Source of the DNA: Pelotomaculum sp. | GTDB lineage: Bacteria; Bacillota; Desulfotomaculia; Desulfotomaculales; Pelotomaculaceae | Direction of reading: 5' to 3' | Assembly: GCA_018435055.1 (NCBI GenBank) | Contig: JAHDOA010000054.1 | Location: forward strand, 1-37,849 | DNA: 37,849 nucleotides | In this document: in pieces, positions 1 through 8,134 of the stretch | Layout of the letters: each line of letters opens with the position of its first letter | How positions within the stretch are numbered: position 1 is the stretch's first letter | Notes under the pieces: model-generated | Told to the model about the DNA's origin: nothing | The model's database searches: none | What the model saw: only the letters and a program-made list of their open reading frames with translations | Program-made: the position numbers and the translations under genes

Positions 1-101
1 ATCAATGTTTTGCCGTTTACTTCAACCATGCATTTGGCTGAATCCCTGGTTAACCCTTTTAGCCTTTTTCCCATTCCTGCCGCTAATAATATAGCCTGCA
101 T
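1..101 (-). CDS. Nucleotidyltransferase (NTP_transferase family), N-terminal fragment cut by the window edge
   Basis: The reverse complement gives 33 residues beginning MQAILLAAGMGKRL. This is the classic nucleotide-binding N-terminus (LAAGxGxRL) of the sugar-1-phosphate or phosphocholine nucleotidyltransferase/MobA-like fold, followed by a T-x-D-x-A-K-C segment typical of the same family. The enzymes transfer NMP to a sugar or choline phosphate for surface-polymer or cofactor synthesis in the cytosol; which substrate applies cannot be told from 33 residues. The ATG at 101-99 has a good ribosome site (AGAGGTG) five bases upstream. The rest lies outside the window. The IS21 end lies about 25 bases upstream of the start, so the native promoter may have been displaced. 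Confidence 0.8.
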   Translation of the reverse strand, partial: MQAILLAAGMGKRLKGLTRDSAKCMVEVNGKTL

Positions 102-295
102 TTTTTCACCTCTTTTGATAAGTCGTTGAAAAAGCGCATCACGAAAATTGCATATTTCGCCCCGAGTGAGCCGGTTGTACGGCGTTAAGTGATCCACTCG
201 TGCGGGACAAACTGAGCTGTCAACACGTAGCCCGGTGAGCCACCCTAAGTGGGAATATGCAGGGGGAGTTAATCCCCCACATATCCCGTGTTTTC

Positions 296-1054
296 TTAAA
301 GATTGTTCTGCCGTTCCATGGCGACTCGTTCACGCATGGAGACTTTCCCATCTATGAAGATTGTATGGGAATTATGAATTATCCTGTCCAGCACGGCTTC
401 GGCAATGGCCCCCTCGCCGATTTGCGCCCGCCATCCGGCCGACGAGTATTGAGAGACGAATATGGTCGAGCAGGTTTGGTGCCTTGTCTCAATGATTTCG
501 AGCAGGTTCTGCGCCTCAACGTCTTTCAGCGGCGAGAGGAGCCACTCATCAATGACTAACAAGGCCACCTTTTTATAGACCTTCATCGTTTTTCGGAAAG
601 TTCCCTCGCCCCGGGAGATAGCAAGCTCGTCCAGCAAATCCGGAAGCCGAACGCACCTTGTGGTGTACAGTCTGCGGCAGGCCGCGACGGCGAATGCGTT
701 TCCCATGAACGACTTGCCCGCGCCTGTTGCACCGAGAATGATGATATTCCTTTTTTCAGCGATGTAGTTATTTGTCGCTAGCCTCAATATCTGGGACTTG
801 TCCAAATTCCTATCCGCGTCATAGCGAATATTCTCAATACAGGCATTACTATCCTGTATACAGGCGTTTTTCAAGAGCCGGGCAAGCTGGTTGCTTTTGC
901 GACGGCTCCATTCGATGTCCACAAGGAGCCCGAAGCGTTCTTCGAAAGACATCTCGTTGTACTGAGGGTTGCTGAGCTGTTCCGTAAACGCACGGGCCAT
1001 GGCTGTTATACGCATCTCATTGAGCTTATTGACGGTAGTCATGTCCAGCATCAT
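296..1054 (-). CDS. istB: IS21-family transposition helper ATPase IstB
   Basis: A 252-residue AAA+ ATPase that assembles on target DNA and activates the IstA transposase. The Walker A motif is GATGAGKS (about residues 108-115). Walker B is LLVIDEW (about 165-171), followed by the SPL segment usual in IstB. The length is normal (about 250). The start directly follows the istA stop (TAA then ATG) and a GGAGGGG ribosome site lies inside the end of istA, indicating translational coupling. A second ATG follows immediately, so the start could be one codon later. The gene looks intact. Confidence 0.95.
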   Translation of the reverse strand: MMLDMTTVNKLNEMRITAMARAFTEQLSNPQYNEMSFEERFGLLVDIEWSRRKSNQLARLLKNACIQDSNACIENIRYDADRNLDKSQILRLATNNYIAEKRNIIILGATGAGKSFMGNAFAVAACRRLYTTRCVRLPDLLDELAISRGEGTFRKTMKVYKKVALLVIDEWLLSPLKDVEAQNLLEIIETRHQTCSTIFVSQYSSAGWRAQIGEGAIAEAVLDRIIHNSHTIFIDGKVSMRERVAMERQNNL

Positions 1055-2593
1055 TTAACCCCTCCGATCATAATAATCCGCGCCTCTTGTGAAGCTGTAT
1101 TCAACAGAGGGTGTTTTCCTGACGGGCTCGTCGGGGAGCTTGTCCTGGCCGTTGGCCAGAATCGTCTGGATGTTTTTGAAGCTGGGAGTAGATGTGTAGA
1201 ACAGGGCTTTTTTGCAGGCGGCCTCAAGTCGGGTTACGGAATATTTGTCGCCGAGCTTTAAAAGTGCCATGCACGTCTTGTATCCCTGTTGAGGCACCTT
1301 GTGGTACGACAGCAAGTGCTTTGTGACCACGGTCGTATTCTCGCCGATGCGCTGGGCCCACGAGATAAAACGCTCGGGAGTCCACTCCACATATTTCTGC
1401 TGGTTTTCGGGCATGTGCTCACTGACGGTGCTGTATTGATTGGAGCGTCCGTGCAGCCTTGGGTGGGAACATATCCTGTTGCCACCATAGAAAACCTCTA
1501 TCGTGCTCTTTGTCATTCGAACATCGACTTTTTGCTTTATATACTCAAAGGGAACGGAATAATTCTGCTTGTCCACACAGATATGGCTGTTAAACATAAC
1601 AGTAGCAATCTTCCACGATGCCAGCTCATAGGGCGTTGCCGGCAATGGAAGCAGATAATTCTTCTCATTTTCAAGGAATTCACTTCTGCGGCTGCCCTGT
1701 TTCTTTTGAAAAGGCTTGTTATTAAATTCCCGCAGTTTCTCCCGCATCGCCTGATTAAGCTCGTTCAGGGAAAAGAATGTCTGTTTTCTAAGCGCCGCAA
1801 TGATCCATGTGGACACATTGCCGACAGCCGCCTCAACAGAGCTTTTATCCTGCGGTCTTCTGACTCGGGCAGGGATAACTGCGGTACCATAGTGCTCAGA
1901 CAGTTCCTGATACGTTCTGTTGATGACTACTTCGCTTTTGGATACGCGATCGACGCCGGTGCGGAGATTATCACAGACCAGTATCCTTGTGACGCCGCCG
2001 AAGAATTTGTATGCGTTGACATGGGCGGATATCCAGGCTTCCTGGTCCTGCTTGTGAAATGCCTCAACATAAGCGTACTGACTGTACGGCAGCACGGCGA
2101 CAAATATATATGCAGGCAGTTCTTTGCCAATGGTGCTGTCGGTGACTTTTGCCGTATCGCCTGCCCAGTCGACTTCCATAATCTCGCCGGGCTTGCGGCA
2201 TATATGCATGGTGGCTTTGTTTTTCTTGATATACTCCCGGTAGTAGTAGCAGAACTGCGTGTACTTGAACGGCACATCGCTGCACTGCCTGCACTCCGCG
2301 CAGTACTCCGTCCACAAGAGGCTGAGTGTTACGCCGTTTCTGGCAAGTTCCTTATGGACGTATGCATAATCCGGCATCCGCCGGTTTGATTGGGTCGGGG
2401 GCTTTTTCGGATAAAATAATTCCCCCAGTTTCTCATCGGTAAATTCTTTTGGCAGAGGGGCAGTGAGTTTATGCTCACTGGCTTTCTCAATTGTCCTTGC
2501 CACGGTGTTTCTGGAGCAGTTGCAGCTTGCTGCAATGCTCCGCTGGCTGATTCCCTGGCTGTGGAGCCTTAGGATCTCCCGGTATGGCGTCAT
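1055..2593 (-). CDS. istA: IS21-family transposase IstA (DDE recombinase)
   Basis: 512 residues, a normal IstA length. An N-terminal helix-turn-helix (ISQRSIAASCNCSRNTVAR, about residues 15-33) binds the element ends. The integrase core follows, with EVDWAGD (first Asp), the strand PAYIFVAVLPYSQYAY, VCDNLRTGV (second Asp) and DKSSVEAAVGNVSTW (catalytic Glu). The C-terminal region is the usual Mu-type beta-barrel. The ATG at 2593 has GAGGAGG upstream. It cuts and joins element ends together with IstB. No frameshift or missing catalytic residue is visible. Confidence 0.95.
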   Translation of the reverse strand: MTPYREILRLHSQGISQRSIAASCNCSRNTVARTIEKASEHKLTAPLPKEFTDEKLGELFYPKKPPTQSNRRMPDYAYVHKELARNGVTLSLLWTEYCAECRQCSDVPFKYTQFCYYYREYIKKNKATMHICRKPGEIMEVDWAGDTAKVTDSTIGKELPAYIFVAVLPYSQYAYVEAFHKQDQEAWISAHVNAYKFFGGVTRILVCDNLRTGVDRVSKSEVVINRTYQELSEHYGTAVIPARVRRPQDKSSVEAAVGNVSTWIIAALRKQTFFSLNELNQAMREKLREFNNKPFQKKQGSRRSEFLENEKNYLLPLPATPYELASWKIATVMFNSHICVDKQNYSVPFEYIKQKVDVRMTKSTIEVFYGGNRICSHPRLHGRSNQYSTVSEHMPENQQKYVEWTPERFISWAQRIGENTTVVTKHLLSYHKVPQQGYKTCMALLKLGDKYSVTRLEAACKKALFYTSTPSFKNIQTILANGQDKLPDEPVRKTPSVEYSFTRGADYYDRRG

Positions 2594-2713
2594 GTAATGA
2601 CCTCCTCAGAATGAATTTGTGCTATGCGCATGAATCCATTCTAAGGCATGCCATTTCTATCCGAAATATGGTAAGATGCTGATGACAGCCTTAAGGGAGG
2701 AAACGATCAGAGT

Positions 2714-3250
2714 ATGAGAAAGTCAAAACTGATACACGCAAGGAAACTGGTAATTCCGGATAACTTCGAGCCGCTTCTGCCTAACGATTATGACGAGGTG
2801 TTCCGAAATGGCTGTTTCCATTTTAATATCGAGAAACTTCTTCCATATGTGGCTAAACACAAGAAAGAGTTGCTGCAGGTCTCTGTTAACGTATCTGATT
2901 GGCGCAAAGAGAACGGCCCCGATGATGAATACACCGAGCTGGCGGATTTGACACGGCCTATTATACTTGCGGAGATTGCCCCTGACAGGCTTGAATTTTA
3001 TCCTGACATCAACCCTGCGAACTGGATGGCACGGGGTTACAACCTGATTGATGGCTATCATCGCATTGAGAAAGCGCACCGGCATGGTGTGGAGCAACTC
3101 CCGGCCTACATACTCCCAATGGAGCGCCACATCGGTTTCATCTTCAAGGGGTACAAGGAGTATGCCAACTACTGGAACGACAAATTACTCAACTACGTGA
3201 ACGACATGAAACGCCGCCAGTGCATTGCTGAATTGGCCTTAGATATTTAG
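2714..3250 (+). CDS. ParB/Srx-fold-like hypothetical protein
   Basis: 178 residues. The middle (about 115-135) reads YNLIDGYHRIEKAHRHGVEQ followed by LPAYIL. This matches the phosphate/nucleotide-binding G-x-H-R segment of ParB/sulfiredoxin-like folds, where IDGxHRxxAA..G...VPA is usual. No helix-turn-helix follows, so it is not a partition protein. Related proteins include nuclease-like, kinase-like or regulatory members; the role here is unknown. The start has GGGAGG about 12 bases upstream. It is the only plus-strand gene outside the IS3 element and lies just beyond the IS21 end. That end lies about 26 bases upstream of its ATG, so it may be driven from element sequence. Confidence 0.7.
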   Translation: MRKSKLIHARKLVIPDNFEPLLPNDYDEVFRNGCFHFNIEKLLPYVAKHKKELLQVSVNVSDWRKENGPDDEYTELADLTRPIILAEIAPDRLEFYPDINPANWMARGYNLIDGYHRIEKAHRHGVEQLPAYILPMERHIGFIFKGYKEYANYWNDKLLNYVNDMKRRQCIAELALDI

Positions 3251-3575
3251 CATGTCTAATGGCTCCTCGGACTCCGTGACTGTGGCTCAATTTTCACCGA
3301 GCCGCTGGCTCACTCAACTCCGCACGCGTGGCTCTCATGACGCGTAGTATTCAAAAATCGTATGCTTATTAAAAACAACAGAAAAAACGCCGTATATTAA
3401 ATCAATCAATATACAGCGCCTTAATACGTAAAGAAAAATACGTAAAGAGGATAAAACCGGTCAAACTATAAATTTAACTGCAAATAACTTCAAAGAAATA
3501 TAATTATCCCTGCTCTTCTTGTGTAAATTTAGCGCTGCATTAACACTGCCATTACCATTTTTTGTTTACTTATTA

Positions 3576-3602
3576 TCAGCACTCAAAACAGTTGAGTGCT
3601 AA
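3576..3602 (-). promoter_or_regulatory. CIRCE operator (HrcA binding site)
   Basis: On the plus strand the arms are TCAGCACTC and GAGTGCTAA separated by exactly nine bases (AAAACAGTT). The CIRCE consensus is TTAGCACTC-N9-GAGTGCTAA, so 17 of 18 arm bases match. HrcA binds such sites to repress chaperone genes. The site lies immediately after a minus-strand promoter, its normal position, but no chaperone gene follows in either direction. Confidence 0.88.
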
Positions 3603-3611
3603 CTATGAAAT

Positions 3612-3640
3612 TATATATCATATATTTACAGCTATGTCAA
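3612..3640 (-). promoter_or_regulatory. Sigma-A-type promoter feeding the CIRCE element
   Basis: Read on the minus strand: -35 TTGACA (3640-3635), a 17-base spacer, and -10 TATATA (3617-3612). The CIRCE palindrome begins about nine bases further downstream. This is the standard layout of HrcA-controlled groESL or dnaK operon promoters. Transcription would run toward 3500, where only a nine-codon reading frame (MVMAVLMQR) is found. Confidence 0.75.
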
Positions 3641-3853
3641 TATTATATCCTCAACGTTTGCACCGGAATTTTTCCTCGTTAAGGTGTCAAGGAGAAGGTG
3701 TCAAGGGGAATCATCTTCCATTTATCCTTGTAAAAGGTTTTTAAACACATTTAGTTAACTCCCCGTGGTAAAGCCGATCATAACCCTGTTGCGGGCTTAT
3801 TTTTGCCGGTTGAGTAGCTACATTTTGCGTTACAAAAAGTAATTGTAAGCAAT

Positions 3854-3885
3854 AAAAACTTCAAATGTATATTTACAAATTGAAG
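3854..3885 (-). terminator. Rho-independent terminator after the 3908-4909 gene
   Basis: On the minus strand the arms CTTCAA and TTGAAG enclose a further TGTA/TACA pairing and are followed by TTTTTATT. It begins 22 bases after the stop codon of the 333-residue gene, closing that operon. Confidence 0.65.
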
Positions 3886-3907
3886 GCTTTATTCGATACA
3901 ATTTCTT

Positions 3908-4909
3908 TCACTCTGGGCTTGCAATTCTATCTCTTCGTTCAAGCCACCTAAGAAGTTTCACTGGATCATTAAGAGTCTCATCATCGATTCTTGAAAAATC
4001 TATTTGTTGTATATCGTCTTCGTCATCAGCACCCTCATGATAATAACTAACACCAGCATCTTCCATTTCTTCTTCTGGAAATACAGAGTCGTCACTTTCT
4101 AATAATGTCCACTCGTCATCTTCTTCAAGTAAAATTGTAAAACTTTTATCAGGATTAACGAAATCATAGCCATATTTTTCTTTATAGTAATTATGGTTTT
4201 GTCCCGCAATTTCTTTTAGCCGCTGTTTTGATATAAAGCTATCAGCCGTATAAAATTCTATATATTGCAAGGCCTGATAAGCAGCGAACTCATACGACTC
4301 AGGATACCGAATATAATCCCGTGAAAATCCATATGCCAATTCATAATAAAAATCTTTAACCGTGCGCACTCCTGATATATAGGGGTAGGCAACAGCACAA
4401 AGCGGAAATAAATCCATGCATGTACTATTAATACTAAACCATTCAGACATAAAGACAGCCTGATCTTCAATATATGTACAAAACATAATGTTATCGGCAT
4501 TCTTAATAATTAATACGACAAAACCCTTGTATGTTTTGCTTAAGATCTGAGATATATAATACGAATCCTCACTGCGATCCTTCTTCGAACTGTTAATCTC
4601 GATAGCTAAAAAGACAATAGTATCATCAGAAGATTCATTATTATCTATTAAATCGGAATATCGAAGTTCACACAAAAATGATGCAGTCACAATATGATTA
4701 AGGTACATCATTTCTTGCCTATTATAAAGAGATTTGTTTTGAACGGTAAAGTAAATGAAGTTTTCAATCTTCTGATTTCCACTATAACTATGCGATTTTA
4801 CCGGATAACCCATTGCCCGGAGCAATGCAAGCGAAGCATTGCACAAATCCGAGCAGCTAAATTCGTGAAAAGCATCTTTTATTGCGAATACTTCAAGTAA
4901 TTCATCCAT
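3908..4909 (-). CDS. Hypothetical protein, last gene of the SMC-like ATPase cluster
   Basis: 333 residues, family not recognised. The N-terminal two thirds alternate hydrophobic strands and helices, including TIVFLAIEINSS (about 93-104) and GFVVLIIKNADNIMFCTYI (about 128-146). That pattern resembles a nuclease-like or sensor alpha/beta fold but shows no motif I can assign. The last 80 residues are strongly acidic (DDEDDIQQIDFSRIDDE), perhaps a DNA-mimicking or partner-binding tail. It starts 12 bases after the upstream 175-residue gene and ends at a terminator. It therefore forms one operon with that gene and the truncated ATPase at 5449-6697. Function is unknown; the context suggests a third component of an SMC-based defence or DNA-maintenance system. 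Confidence 0.6.
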   Translation of the reverse strand: MDELLEVFAIKDAFHEFSCSDLCNASLALLRAMGYPVKSHSYSGNQKIENFIYFTVQNKSLYNRQEMMYLNHIVTASFLCELRYSDLIDNNESSDDTIVFLAIEINSSKKDRSEDSYYISQILSKTYKGFVVLIIKNADNIMFCTYIEDQAVFMSEWFSINSTCMDLFPLCAVAYPYISGVRTVKDFYYELAYGFSRDYIRYPESYEFAAYQALQYIEFYTADSFISKQRLKEIAGQNHNYYKEKYGYDFVNPDKSFTILLEEDDEWTLLESDDSVFPEEEMEDAGVSYYHEGADDEDDIQQIDFSRIDDETLNDPVKLLRWLERRDRIASPE

Positions 4910-4921
4910 GCTCTCACTCCA

Positions 4922-5449
4922 CTAATTACTGCGCACAAGCTCTTTCAGTCTGCTTTCGTAATCAATTCCTTCCATTTCTTCTTTGAATTTTACTGTAATA
5001 TCATAAATCCTATTGATATAATCTTCACGGCTTGTAGCGCCGTTGGTGAACTGTTCATATAGTTCTTCAATTCCACCAAGAACATATGAATTAAACAGAT
5101 CCATGTTTTGAGCATGTACAGCCTTTGCATGCTCGGTTTCCTTCTGTGAATCATCACGAAACGCTCTGTCCAACCGCTGCTGAGTTGATAATTCTGTGGT
5201 TTCATCTAAAAGCATTATAAGGCGATAAATGAAATCGCAATTCAACCTTTCGGTAGAAAAGGCGTCGGCATAGATTCTCGCTCTGTCTTGAGAGGAATTG
5301 TCCTTTTTTTCTAACCGTCCATGCAAAAAGCCAATTATAGCCGCATTCATATAGACATCAATATACCGAGAAAACACCTTCGCGTCATTTACTAAATATT
5401 TAAGGTGAGTTGCATGAATGCCGTTAATTGTATAGTCATTTTCGAACAT
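4922..5449 (-). CDS. Hypothetical helical protein, middle component next to the SMC-like ATPase
   Basis: 175 residues, mostly predicted helix, no recognised family. It begins MFENDYTINGIHATHLKYL and continues with charged helices such as QRLDRAFRDDSQKETEHAKAV. The ATG overlaps the last base of the ATPase stop codon (TGATG), so the two are translationally coupled and probably interact. A small helical protein between an SMC-type ATPase and a larger partner recalls the middle component of ABC three-component/Lamassu-like systems. That is an analogy from gene order, not from sequence similarity I can demonstrate. Confidence 0.6.
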   Translation of the reverse strand: MFENDYTINGIHATHLKYLVNDAKVFSRYIDVYMNAAIIGFLHGRLEKKDNSSQDRARIYADAFSTERLNCDFIYRLIMLLDETTELSTQQRLDRAFRDDSQKETEHAKAVHAQNMDLFNSYVLGGIEELYEQFTNGATSREDYINRIYDITVKFKEEMEGIDYESRLKELVRSN

Positions 5450-6697
5450 CAGGAATCACTCCTTTTTAAGATAGAGTAAGTATCCGTTTTTTTATCAAGC
5501 ATCCACTGCGAACCAACGCGGTAAGCCATTACTGGCTCGGCATAACGCCAGTCTTTCTCCATAACAAACATAATGACCTGCTCTGCAACCTCTGGCAATA
5601 TTTTAGAAATATTAGTTGTATGCGTAGCATCAGCATTAGAAAACGGAGCATCCATAACAAGAGGGTACGGCTCGGAGCTCAAATCCAATTTATTCTCGCC
5701 TGCGATAGCAATGATTTTTTCTTTTGCCAGCTCAACGAGACCCGCAATAAAGGCAAAGTTTTTAACACGGTTTAAGCCCTCCGACTCACCAGAAGCAATT
5801 TCTTTTTCTCCGACCGTCGTAAGCAATGTCACGTTATACTTTTCATTGATAGATACACGACGATACCCATGATAAATCTTATTAAAAATTTCATTTACCT
5901 TTTCTTCAAGGCGCTCCCGAATATCGGATTCCTTTTCTTTATATGTTTTGGTTATCCAGGCTAATATTTCCTCTGCGTAGCGGATGTAGGTCATGATAGA
6001 CTTGTTCTTTGAAGAAACTGCCACAAGACTGTCATAAACCTTTTGGAAACGTTCAATATCGTTGTTACATCCTTCATCTTCACGAATAAGACGCTCCCTT
6101 TTTTCGTTCAACTCTTTAAGACGGGACTTAACATCAGAAAGCTTGAGAGAATACTTTTTCATATCCTCTTTGCCCTCGATTTTCCCCCTTATATCATCCG
6201 CTTCATCTTGCCATTCTTGAATATTAGTTTTTGTCCTTAAAATATCTTCATAACGTGATTTCAGGTTCGTGAAATAATTACGGTTTGTTGCATCATACGT
6301 TGCAATTTTATCTTTAAAGTTGCGAATAGATGTTCCTATGGATTGCGGAGGAAGAAAATCAAGTTCTTTTAAAACAGTTTCATACTCATCCGAACCCTCA
6401 ACTAACTCATGTCCACATATACATCTGCCTCTTTTGATAATATCAGCAATTGATTGAGCAGTCATATCTTTAATGCCTTTATCATCAACTTTGGCATCTT
6501 TCAAAAAATTCAGGGCTCTTATCATAAGCGGTTTTGCGAAAAAAGTAACCGTCCCGCCATTGAACTCCTGAACAAATTTACCGTAAATTTGTTCAAGAGC
6601 ATCAGTTTCCCTATTAATCATTCGTTCTAAAGTAAGGCTTCGCTCCTGCAAGGATGCGGTACTTTTACCTTCTGAAAGAATATGATCCAGCCTATAA
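5449..6697 (-). pseudogene. SMC/Rad50/DndD-like ATPase, C-terminal half, 5' end lost at the IS3 element
   Basis: About 415 codons of real sequence remain; the reading frame runs on into IS3 DNA, which gives a spurious hydrophobic N-terminus. From the N-side there is a CICGHEL half zinc-hook motif, then long coiled coil rich in K/E/R (about 150 residues). An ABC signature-like segment SGESEGLNRVKNF follows, then Walker B YPLVMDAPFSNAD and a C-terminal strand QVIMFVMEKDW. The Walker A half, which should precede the hook, is absent. Complete relatives are about 650 residues. The ATPase would have worked on DNA together with the two coupled downstream genes. Without Walker A it cannot form a normal ATP site, so the system is almost certainly dead. 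Confidence 0.85.
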
Positions 6698-6750
6698 TGA
6701 ACCCATAAAACAAGACAGACAAGAAGGGCAAAATAAGTTAGAGTAGAGAC

Positions 6751-7044
6751 ATGGAAAAGAGAAGAAAATTTACTCCGCAAGAAAAATCGAAAATAGTGCT
6801 GGAAGTCCTACGGGAGGAAAAAACACTGAGCCAGATCGGGTCGGAATACCAAGTTCATCCTAATGTTATAAGCCGCTGGAAAGCGGAATTTATAGCCAAT
6901 GCGGACAAGGTATTCAGCAAAGAAGCCGACGAAGTGGGAAAAATCAAACAAGCCTACGAGCAAGAAAAGGATGACCTCTTAAGACAAATCGGACAACTCT
7001 CCTATGAAGTGAGTTGGCTCAAAAAAAAATCTGGTAGAAACTAA
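6751..7044 (+). CDS. IS3-family transposase OrfA (HTH protein)
   Basis: 97 residues. An N-terminal helix-turn-helix of the transposase_8 type (KFTPQEKSKIVLEVL then LSQIGSEYQVHPNVISRW, residues 6-45) recognises the element ends. A leucine-zipper-like C-terminus (QEKDDLLRQIGQLSYEVSWL) serves dimerisation. The gene ends just past an A9 run at 7021-7029. A -1 slip there would fuse it to orfB, the standard way this family makes the full transposase OrfAB. Confidence 0.93.
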   Translation: MEKRRKFTPQEKSKIVLEVLREEKTLSQIGSEYQVHPNVISRWKAEFIANADKVFSKEADEVGKIKQAYEQEKDDLLRQIGQLSYEVSWLKKKSGRN

Positions 7045-7060
7045 ATCCCGCAAAGAACGT

Positions 7061-7900
7061 ATGGCAATGGTCGAAAAAGGCGATAAAAAGCTCAGCATAG
7101 CCCGGCAGGCCGAACTATTGGACATCAACAGGACAAGTCTTTACTACAGGCCTGTCCCGATTAGCCGGGAAGAATTGGATATCAAGCTGCTTATTGATGA
7201 GATTTACACCAAGCATCCTGAGTACGGCTATCGCAAGATGACCAAAGTTTTAAGGAACAAACACAACATCATTATCAATTGTAAAAGAACGCGCCGGTAT
7301 ATGCGGGAAATGGGGATTCGTGGATTTTGTCCGGGTCCCAACCTAAGTAAACGGCTGCACAAAAAATATCTTTACCCCTATTTATTAAGAGGCCTGAATA
7401 TCGACCATGCCAATCAAGTGTGGTCGGTAGATATCACCTATTGCCGGATGAAGCATGGATTTATGTACCTGGTGGCCATTATCGACTGGTATTCCCGGTA
7501 CATCGTAGGATTTGGGCTATCCAACACATTGGAGAAGATATTTGTTGTTGAAACGATAAAGAAAGCAATAAAAACACACGGTACCCCTGAAATCATCAAC
7601 AGCGATCAAGGCTCACAATTTACATGCCGGGAATACGTCGGTCTTTTAAAAGAAAACGGCGTCAAAATATCCATGGATGGTAAGGGCAGAGCGCTGGATA
7701 ATCAAAGGATTGAAAGATTCTTCAGGTCTTACAAATGGGAAAAATTGTACTTGGAAGAATGTGAAACAGGGTATGAGCTTCGCCGGCTTACCAAAGAGTA
7801 TATTGAGGAATACAACAACGAAAGACCGCATCAATCCTTAAACTACCAAACACCAGCAGCATATTATTATAGCAGAAATTTGGAGCTAAAAGCAGGTTAA
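7061..7900 (+). CDS. IS3-family transposase OrfB (DDE integrase domain)
   Basis: 279 residues from the first ATG; the frame is open upstream to the A9 slip site, so the natural product is probably an OrfAB fusion. An HTH_21 segment (about residues 45-100: DEIYTKHPEYGYRKM) precedes the rve core. The DDE residues lie in VWSVDITYC, NSDQGSQFT and DNQRIERFFRSYKWE, with the usual ending NERPHQSLNYQTPAAYY. All catalytic residues are present, so the element could still be active. Confidence 0.95.
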   Translation: MAMVEKGDKKLSIARQAELLDINRTSLYYRPVPISREELDIKLLIDEIYTKHPEYGYRKMTKVLRNKHNIIINCKRTRRYMREMGIRGFCPGPNLSKRLHKKYLYPYLLRGLNIDHANQVWSVDITYCRMKHGFMYLVAIIDWYSRYIVGFGLSNTLEKIFVVETIKKAIKTHGTPEIINSDQGSQFTCREYVGLLKENGVKISMDGKGRALDNQRIERFFRSYKWEKLYLEECETGYELRRLTKEYIEEYNNERPHQSLNYQTPAAYYYSRNLELKAG

Positions 7901-8131
7901 ACCCTTGGGGACGCTGTCCCCAAACCCCTGTCCTCGCCGGAAGGCAACCGGTCATATCTGACCGGAAGACAAAAGGATAATGGGCTGCCAGATGTCAAGG
8001 GTCTCCGGCTGCGCCTCCGATGAACGAGCTTCGCTCGCCCTTGACATCTCAAAATAGAATATCTACAAAAACAACAGGAAAGGAGAACCTAACTTAAGTC
8101 AGTCAAAAATTTGTCTTGACAATGGGGGGCA
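7901..8131 (+). repeat. Hairpin-rich non-coding tail of the IS3 element
   Basis: Three nested or stacked inverted repeats follow the orfB stop: TTGGGGAC/GTCCCCAA (7905-7923), a CCGGTCA/TGACCGG pair near 7949-7964, and AGATGTCAAGGG/CCCTTGACATCT (7990-8001 with 8038-8049). The last encloses a smaller CGAGC/GCTCG hairpin. The first could terminate transposase transcription. The TGTCAAGGG arm resembles the REP-type arms elsewhere in the window, so a REP element may sit inside the IS tail. Confidence 0.55.
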
Positions 8132-8134
8132 CCA

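Larger units (their letters stand above)
127..2687 (-). mobile_element. IS21-family insertion sequence (istA-istB), approximate ends
   Basis: The element contains adjacent istA and istB genes on the minus strand. Non-coding DNA on both outer sides carries a loosely matching inverted end. The left end begins TGAAAAAGCGCATC and the right end, reverse-complemented, begins TGTCATCAGCATC. Both contain CATATTTCG or ATATTTCG about 20 bases further in, as expected for the repeated transposase sites of IS21 ends. I found no convincing target duplication, so the ends are estimates to within tens of bases. Confidence 0.75.
3251..3907. other. Gene-poor spacer with heat-shock promoter and REP-like repeats
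   Basis: No credible gene in 657 bases. The right half holds a minus-strand promoter with CIRCE (separate entries) and a terminator for the gene at 3908. It also holds two tandem copies of TGTCAAGG around 3684-3706 that resemble the arms of the REP elements found further right. The left half contains two ACGTAAAG-type direct repeats near 3428-3450. It looks like a scar where genes have been lost. Confidence 0.5.
6698..8134 (+). mobile_element. IS3-family insertion sequence (orfA/orfB)
   Basis: The ends are inferred from an imperfect inverted repeat. The left begins TGAACCCATAAAACAAGACA; the right, reverse-complemented, begins (TGG)TGCCCCCCATTGTCAAGACA. They agree at 12 of 20 positions, including CAAGACA, and both share AAGTTAG further in. 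The right end is therefore 8131 or 8134. The element contains orfA, orfB and about 230 bases of hairpin-rich non-coding DNA. The flanking genes are two different truncated genes, not halves of one gene, and no 3-4 base target duplication is obvious. Confidence 0.85.

Noticed and set aside
1289-2389. A 366-codon plus-strand frame opposite istA
   Set aside because: IstA has the full DDE and HTH pattern on the other strand. The antisense frame has no ribosome site or recognisable domain.
127-3250. The ParB/Srx-like gene as IS21 cargo
   Set aside because: The best IS21 end candidate (2687) lies before the gene, and no second matching end was found after 3250.
3562-3744. A 60-codon plus-strand frame over the CIRCE site
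   Set aside because: It starts upstream of the operator and runs through the minus-strand promoter and REP-like repeats. The promoter faces the other way.
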